A stretch of 64,000 bases of DNA. Origin: CALNBC01 sp040768925 (lineage in GTDB: Bacteria; Bacillota; Clostridia; Christensenellales; CALWSW01). The stretch lies in contig JAXGLZ010000001.1 of assembly GCA_040768925.1 (NCBI GenBank), forward strand, positions 943,677-1,007,676. Reading direction: 5' to 3'. Numbering within the stretch: the first letter of the stretch is position 1; each line of letters starts with the position of its first letter. The translations under genes and the position numbers were made by a program. Below are positions 60,695 through 64,000 of this stretch, in pieces. Under the pieces are notes generated by a model, which saw only the letters and a program-made list of their open reading frames with translations, did no database searches and was not told the origin of the DNA.

Positions 60695-60733
60695 CGGTCC
60701 TGTCCGCGTATAAAACGGACGGGCCTTTTTTTG
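60695..60733 (+). terminator. Terminator after the LuxR membrane regulator
   Basis: GGTCCTGTCCG and CGGACGGGCC arms, then seven T. Confidence 0.82.
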
Positions 60734-60859
60734 ATTTCATACTTTTCGGCCGATACCCAAAAGAAGGGCCTTATCGTATCCTGTAAGTGAGCGCTCCCAT
60801 CCTTTGAGCGCCGCGCGCATCTCATTACGTTCCGATCTCAAACAAGGAGGACGCCGCCT

Positions 60860-62170
60860 ATGGCCGTCATCGAACGCATCAAGTACAACGGATCGCCCGA
60901 GGTTTTCGCGTGGAAATTCCCCAACGACGAGCTCGGCACATGGACGCAGCTTATCGTGAACGAGTCGCAGGAGGCCGTGCTTTTCAAGGGCGGCAAAGCG
61001 CTCGACGTGTTCGCGAGCGGCCGCCACACCCTCGATACCGCGAACATACCGCTTCTCAACAACATCATCAACCTTCCTTTCGGGGGGCGCTCCCCCTTTA
61101 CCGCCGAGATATGGTATGTGAACAAAGCGCATGTGCTCGACATCAAGTGGGGCACGAACACGCCCATACAGCTTCGCGACGCCAAATACGGCGTGTTTCT
61201 GCCCGTGCGCGTACACGGGCAGTTCGGCATCAAGATCGAGGACTCCAAGCAGTTCCTCGTGAAGCTCGTGGGCACGCTCCCCGTGTTTGAAAAGACCGCG
61301 CTGGTACAGTATTTCCGCGGCCTATATCTGACCAAGGTGAAGGATACCGTTTCCTCTTACCTCATCGACAAGCAGGTGAGCGTGCTCGAGATCAACGCCT
61401 ATCTCGATAAGCTCTCGGATTTTATGCGCGAACGGATCACGCCTACGCTCGCCGAATACGGCATACGGCTCGTAAGCTTTTACGTCAACGACATCAGCGT
61501 GCCCGAGGACGACTCGGCGGTGAAAACGCTCAAGGATGCGCTCGCCAAGCGCGCACAGATGGATATCGTGGGCTTCAGCTATGTGCAGGAGCGCTCGTTC
61601 GATACGCTCGAGGGCGCGGCCACCAACGCGCACGGCGGCTCCGACCTGATGGGCGCGGGCATCGGCGTGGGGATGGGCTTCGGCATCGGCGGCCCCTTGG
61701 GCCAGCAGGCCGGCTCCCTCGCGCAGGTCATGAACACGAGCGCGCAGGTCAAAGCCTGCCCGCGCTGCAAGGCCTCCATGCCGCAGGAAAAGCGCTTTTG
61801 CAGCGATTGCGGCTTCGATACCGACGCAAAGCCGCGGCAGGATGCCGTTGCATGCAGCGCGTGCGGCGAAGCGTACCGCCTGGGCGCGAAATTCTGTCCC
61901 GAATGTGGCAACGCCTACAACGGATGCCCCGTATGCCGCGCGGATGTGAAAAAGGGCGCGGCCGCGTGCCCGGTATGCGGCGCGAAAATGCCCACGCCCT
62001 GCCCGAATTGCGGTGATCTCATCGAAAAGGCCGGCGCGCGGTTTTGCCCAAGCTGCGGCCAAACGCTCGTGAAAACCTGCGCCGCTTGCGGCTGCGAGCT
62101 TTCGGGCGCGCCTAAATTCTGCCCGGAATGTGGCGCAAGCTGTGCGCCGGAAGGAGGAAAAACCACATGA
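60860..62170 (+). CDS. SPFH-domain/zinc-ribbon protein (YdjI-like)
   Basis: 436 aa. Residues ~1-260 form an SPFH-like (virion core-like) domain (MAVIERIKYNGSPEVFAWKFPNDELGTWTQLIVNESQEAVLF). A Gly/Met-rich linker follows, then five or more CxxC zinc-ribbon units (ACPRCKAS, FCSDCGF, ACSACGEAY, FCPECGNAY, CPVCRADV, CPNCGDLI, FCPSCGQ). In Bacillus the YdjI relative recruits PspA to stressed membranes. AAGGAGG precedes the ATG. The stop overlaps the next start by 4 bases. Confidence 0.9.
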   Translation: MAVIERIKYNGSPEVFAWKFPNDELGTWTQLIVNESQEAVLFKGGKALDVFASGRHTLDTANIPLLNNIINLPFGGRSPFTAEIWYVNKAHVLDIKWGTNTPIQLRDAKYGVFLPVRVHGQFGIKIEDSKQFLVKLVGTLPVFEKTALVQYFRGLYLTKVKDTVSSYLIDKQVSVLEINAYLDKLSDFMRERITPTLAEYGIRLVSFYVNDISVPEDDSAVKTLKDALAKRAQMDIVGFSYVQERSFDTLEGAATNAHGGSDLMGAGIGVGMGFGIGGPLGQQAGSLAQVMNTSAQVKACPRCKASMPQEKRFCSDCGFDTDAKPRQDAVACSACGEAYRLGAKFCPECGNAYNGCPVCRADVKKGAAACPVCGAKMPTPCPNCGDLIEKAGARFCPSCGQTLVKTCAACGCELSGAPKFCPECGASCAPEGGKTT

Positions 62171-62553
62171 AACGCGCGGAGCTGACCATAACGGCCCTGT
62201 TCTGCATCGCGCTTGCCGCGACGCTCCTCATTTTTTTCCTCGGCGCGCCGCTTGGGGATAAGGCCGACGTCGATTATACGGCATTTCTCTTTTTACTGCT
62301 CTCGGAGGCGGCGCTGTACGTCGCCGCGCGGCTGATCCTGCAGAAAAAGCACGACGGCGCGCGCCTGTTCCTCGGCGCGGGCGTGCTCGTTACGCTCGCG
62401 ATCTACCTTGTTGTAAACGCCGTGCTCACGGTTTTCGTGGCGCCGCTGTACGGCGGCGGGCTGCGGCATTTTTTCCTGCTGGAATTCCTGCTCCTTTTTG
62501 CCGCGGCGGCGCTCACGGTCGTATTCGCCGCGTTCGGCGCGCGGGCTTCCTAG
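62167..62553 (+). CDS. Small four-span membrane protein
   Basis: 128 aa, four predicted membrane helices (ITALFCIALAATLLIFFLGA, AFLFLLLSEAALYVAARLIL, LGAGVLVTLAIYLVVNAVLT, FFLLEFLLLFAAAALTVVFAA). There are no domains I recognise. Its ATG overlaps the SPFH gene stop (ATGA), so the two proteins are probably partners in one membrane complex. Confidence 0.8.
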   Translation: MKRAELTITALFCIALAATLLIFFLGAPLGDKADVDYTAFLFLLLSEAALYVAARLILQKKHDGARLFLGAGVLVTLAIYLVVNAVLTVFVAPLYGGGLRHFFLLEFLLLFAAAALTVVFAAFGARAS

Positions 62554-62580
62554 GGCCGGGCGGAACAGGAGGTACGGAAT

Positions 62581-63147
62581 ATGCAAAACGAACGCAAGAT
62601 CAAGGACGGAAAAAAGGCAAGAACGGTGGGTTTTGCGCTTTTGGCGCTGGCCTCGCTGCTGTTTATCATCCTCCTCAGCCTTACAAAGGATGGCAGGCTC
62701 ACCGTTTCTTCCGCGGGGACCAACCTCGCGCTGGTCACGATGATGCTTTCCTTTCCCGTTTCCGCGCTTTTGCTCCTCGTCGGCGGCATACGCGGCAGAA
62801 GGGCGCGCCGCTATCGGAAATATCTGCCCCATGCCTTAAACGAGCGCGATATCGAAAACCTCGCCTCCATCGCGGGCGTATCTTATCGGCGGGCGGAGCG
62901 GGATATCGCCGCTATGCTCGGGATGGGGCTGCTGCCGGGGCTTAGGCTCGACCGCGCGGCAAAGCGGCTTACCGAAGCCGCCGTATCGTTTGCGGGAGGC
63001 GGTTTTTACGGCAAGAACGGCGCGCCTCCCCCCGCGCCGCTCCCGACGGTTTCGGTGATATGCCCCGGCTGCGGCGCGGAAAACAGCGTGCAAAAGGGCG
63101 GCGCCGCGAAATGCGAATATTGCGGCGCGGCCCTTGAAGGGAAATGA
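62581..63147 (+). CDS. Two-span membrane protein with HTH-like and zinc-ribbon modules (copy 1)
   Basis: 188 aa. Two membrane helices near residues 15-65 are followed by a basic HTH-like segment (LNERDIENLASIAGVSYRRAERDIAAMLGMGLLPG) and a terminal zinc ribbon (CPGCGAENSV, CEYCGAAL). AGGAGG lies 9 bases before the ATG. The same plan occurs in the next gene, so they are paralogues. The role is unknown; zinc ribbons in this operon may mediate contacts between its products. Confidence 0.78.
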   Translation: MQNERKIKDGKKARTVGFALLALASLLFIILLSLTKDGRLTVSSAGTNLALVTMMLSFPVSALLLLVGGIRGRRARRYRKYLPHALNERDIENLASIAGVSYRRAERDIAAMLGMGLLPGLRLDRAAKRLTEAAVSFAGGGFYGKNGAPPPAPLPTVSVICPGCGAENSVQKGGAAKCEYCGAALEGK

Positions 63148-63183
63148 TCCTTACCGCCTTTAAGACGAAAGGAGGGGATATTT

Positions 63184-63747
63184 ATGCAAAACGGCATAGA
63201 GAAGAATATAAAGGACGGCAAAGCGGCACGGACAGCGGGCTTCGTTTGCCTTGGGCTATGTGCGGTTGCGATGATCCTCGTGATCATCTGCGGCAGCGAT
63301 GTGCGGGCGTATCAGGGCCTTGTAGCGCGATTGGAGCGAAATCCGGTGCGTTGGTGGTACTATTGGCTTCGCCTGCGTTACTTGGCAGGGTGGTTTCGCC
63401 CGGTGGTGGTCACAGTCTTTCTCACCCTTCCGACGTCGATTATTCTGTTCATTTTGAGCGGCGCGCGCGCGCCGCGTGCCGCGCGCTATAAAAAATATTT
63501 AGCGCTTATTCCGTCGCAGCCGGCATTGGAGGAGATGTCCATTGCTGTCGGCTTGCCGCCCAACAAGGTGAAACGGGACATCAGCACGATGATCCGCGAG
63601 CGCTGCATTGACGGGGAAGAATTGGAGGCCGCAAGGCGGATGCTTCTTGCGCACCATCGCGGGCAAAGCGGTGCAGACGGCGCGAAGGAAGTCTCCGTCG
63701 CCGGCGCGCTTTGCCCGGCCTGCGGCGCGCCGATCGAGGGGAAATAA
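63184..63747 (+). CDS. Two-span membrane protein with HTH-like and zinc-ribbon modules (copy 2)
   Basis: 187 aa, paralogue of the preceding product. They share IKDGKAARTAGF at the start, RAARYKKYL after the second span, the helix pair EEMSIAVGLPPNKVKRDISTMIRERCIDG, and a final CPACGAPIEGK. Only one CxxC remains in the tail, so the zinc site is half-lost. AGGAGGG precedes the ATG by 8 bases. Confidence 0.78.
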   Translation: MQNGIEKNIKDGKAARTAGFVCLGLCAVAMILVIICGSDVRAYQGLVARLERNPVRWWYYWLRLRYLAGWFRPVVVTVFLTLPTSIILFILSGARAPRAARYKKYLALIPSQPALEEMSIAVGLPPNKVKRDISTMIRERCIDGEELEAARRMLLAHHRGQSGADGAKEVSVAGALCPACGAPIEGK

Positions 63748-63797
63748 AGCCTTGCGCGCAACCTTCGCCGCACCATGGCAGCGGAAAGGAGATCTAT

Positions 63798-64000
63798 ATG
63801 GAAAGAAATGCTAAAAAACTTCCGTGCTTATACTCAAAATGCTGGGCGGCGCAGCGTGCCTGCTGTTTGGTCTCTATTTTTCCGCGGTCGGCGTTGCTTA
63901 TCGGCATGTGGATAGCGTACATGTTTTGAGGTATTCGCTCATGTCCGCGCTCGCGCTCCTCTGCTTTTTCCTTGCGTGGCTTTGCTTAAGGCAGAAGAAA
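63798..64000 (+). pseudogene. Small membrane protein gene, frameshifted near its start and cut by the window end
   Basis: AAAGGAG precedes ATG 63798. The reading MERNAKK breaks at A6 (63813-63818). With one more A it would continue TSVLILKMLGGAACLLFGLYF, then SLMSALALLCFFLAWLCLRQKK to the window edge, two membrane spans like its neighbours. As written the frame stops at 63929 after an unlikely Cys/Trp-rich stretch. It belongs to the SPFH module. Confidence 0.55.

Overview
The window looks like a chromosomal segment of a fairly GC-rich, spore-forming member of the Bacillota (class Clostridia). The signs are: strong AGGAGG-type ribosome sites with frequent TTG and GTG starts; consensus sigma-A promoters (TTGACA, 17 bp, TATAAT); Rho-independent terminators; an Hsp33, bL25/Ctc and TrkAH set of Gram-positive type; and two collagen-like proteins of the exosporium (BclA/BclB) type. 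No species can be named from the sequence alone.

Layout. 1-10 kb is housekeeping: the end of an xdhC gene, then a tightly overlapping seven-gene leftward operon (M20 peptidase, methyltransferase, hslO, TPR protein, HEAT-like protein, rRNA methyltransferase, Nudix hydrolase) driven from a promoter near 8.25 kb, then a rightward pyrimidine-nucleoside phosphorylase and a tRNA-Leu(TAA). 10-13.5 kb holds two divergent collagen-like spore-surface genes around a decayed glycosyltransferase. 14-17 kb is a trkA-trkH potassium-uptake operon. 17-25 kb holds a YhfZ-family regulator, an FGGY sugar kinase with a HAD phosphatase, an OFA-type MFS transporter behind an attenuator-like leader, and a two-gene ABC exporter. 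25-33 kb holds a LysR regulator, a heterodimeric ABC exporter, a VanW protein, and two paralogous stand-alone copies of the domain that normally caps SBBP-repeat proteins. 33.6-38.4 kb is a small EamA transporter and a leftward cyclase, DeoR regulator, four-carbon sugar-acid kinase and PdxA2 cluster, which reads as D-threonate/D-erythronate catabolism. 39-41 kb is a second YhfZ-family regulator facing a deletion-made chimera of a TPP enzyme and a flavin oxidoreductase. 41-43 kb holds bL25/Ctc and a conserved hypothetical.

From about 43.2 to 55.8 kb the DNA is a mosaic of mobile debris: tails or heads of a BrxL-like Lon protease, a DUF3991-type mobile-element protein, an ABC transporter, an IS256 transposase and a metallopeptidase-like protein, plus an apparently intact Fic protein. 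Three serine recombinases follow: one frameshifted, one apparently intact, one lacking its catalytic N-terminus. The intact recombinase sits in a compact leftward cassette (Xre regulator, two recombinase-tail-like proteins, recombinase, RadA/RepA-like AAA ATPase) with a divergent Xre regulator and a nested palindromic operator. This cassette is the best candidate in the window for a poorly described system, because two of its genes encode stand-alone relatives of the recombinase's own unusual C-terminal domain.

55.9-64 kb holds hcp (hybrid-cluster protein) beside a Crp/Fnr remnant, a beta-helix protein remnant, and a rightward module: a membrane-embedded LuxR regulator, a YdjI-like SPFH/zinc-ribbon protein, and a run of small membrane proteins, two of them paralogous HTH/zinc-ribbon proteins. 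The module runs off the window edge and may be an envelope-stress system.

Three frame breaks lie exactly in short homopolymers (G7 at 25951, A5 at 48664, A6 at 63813). They could be real mutations or sequence errors.
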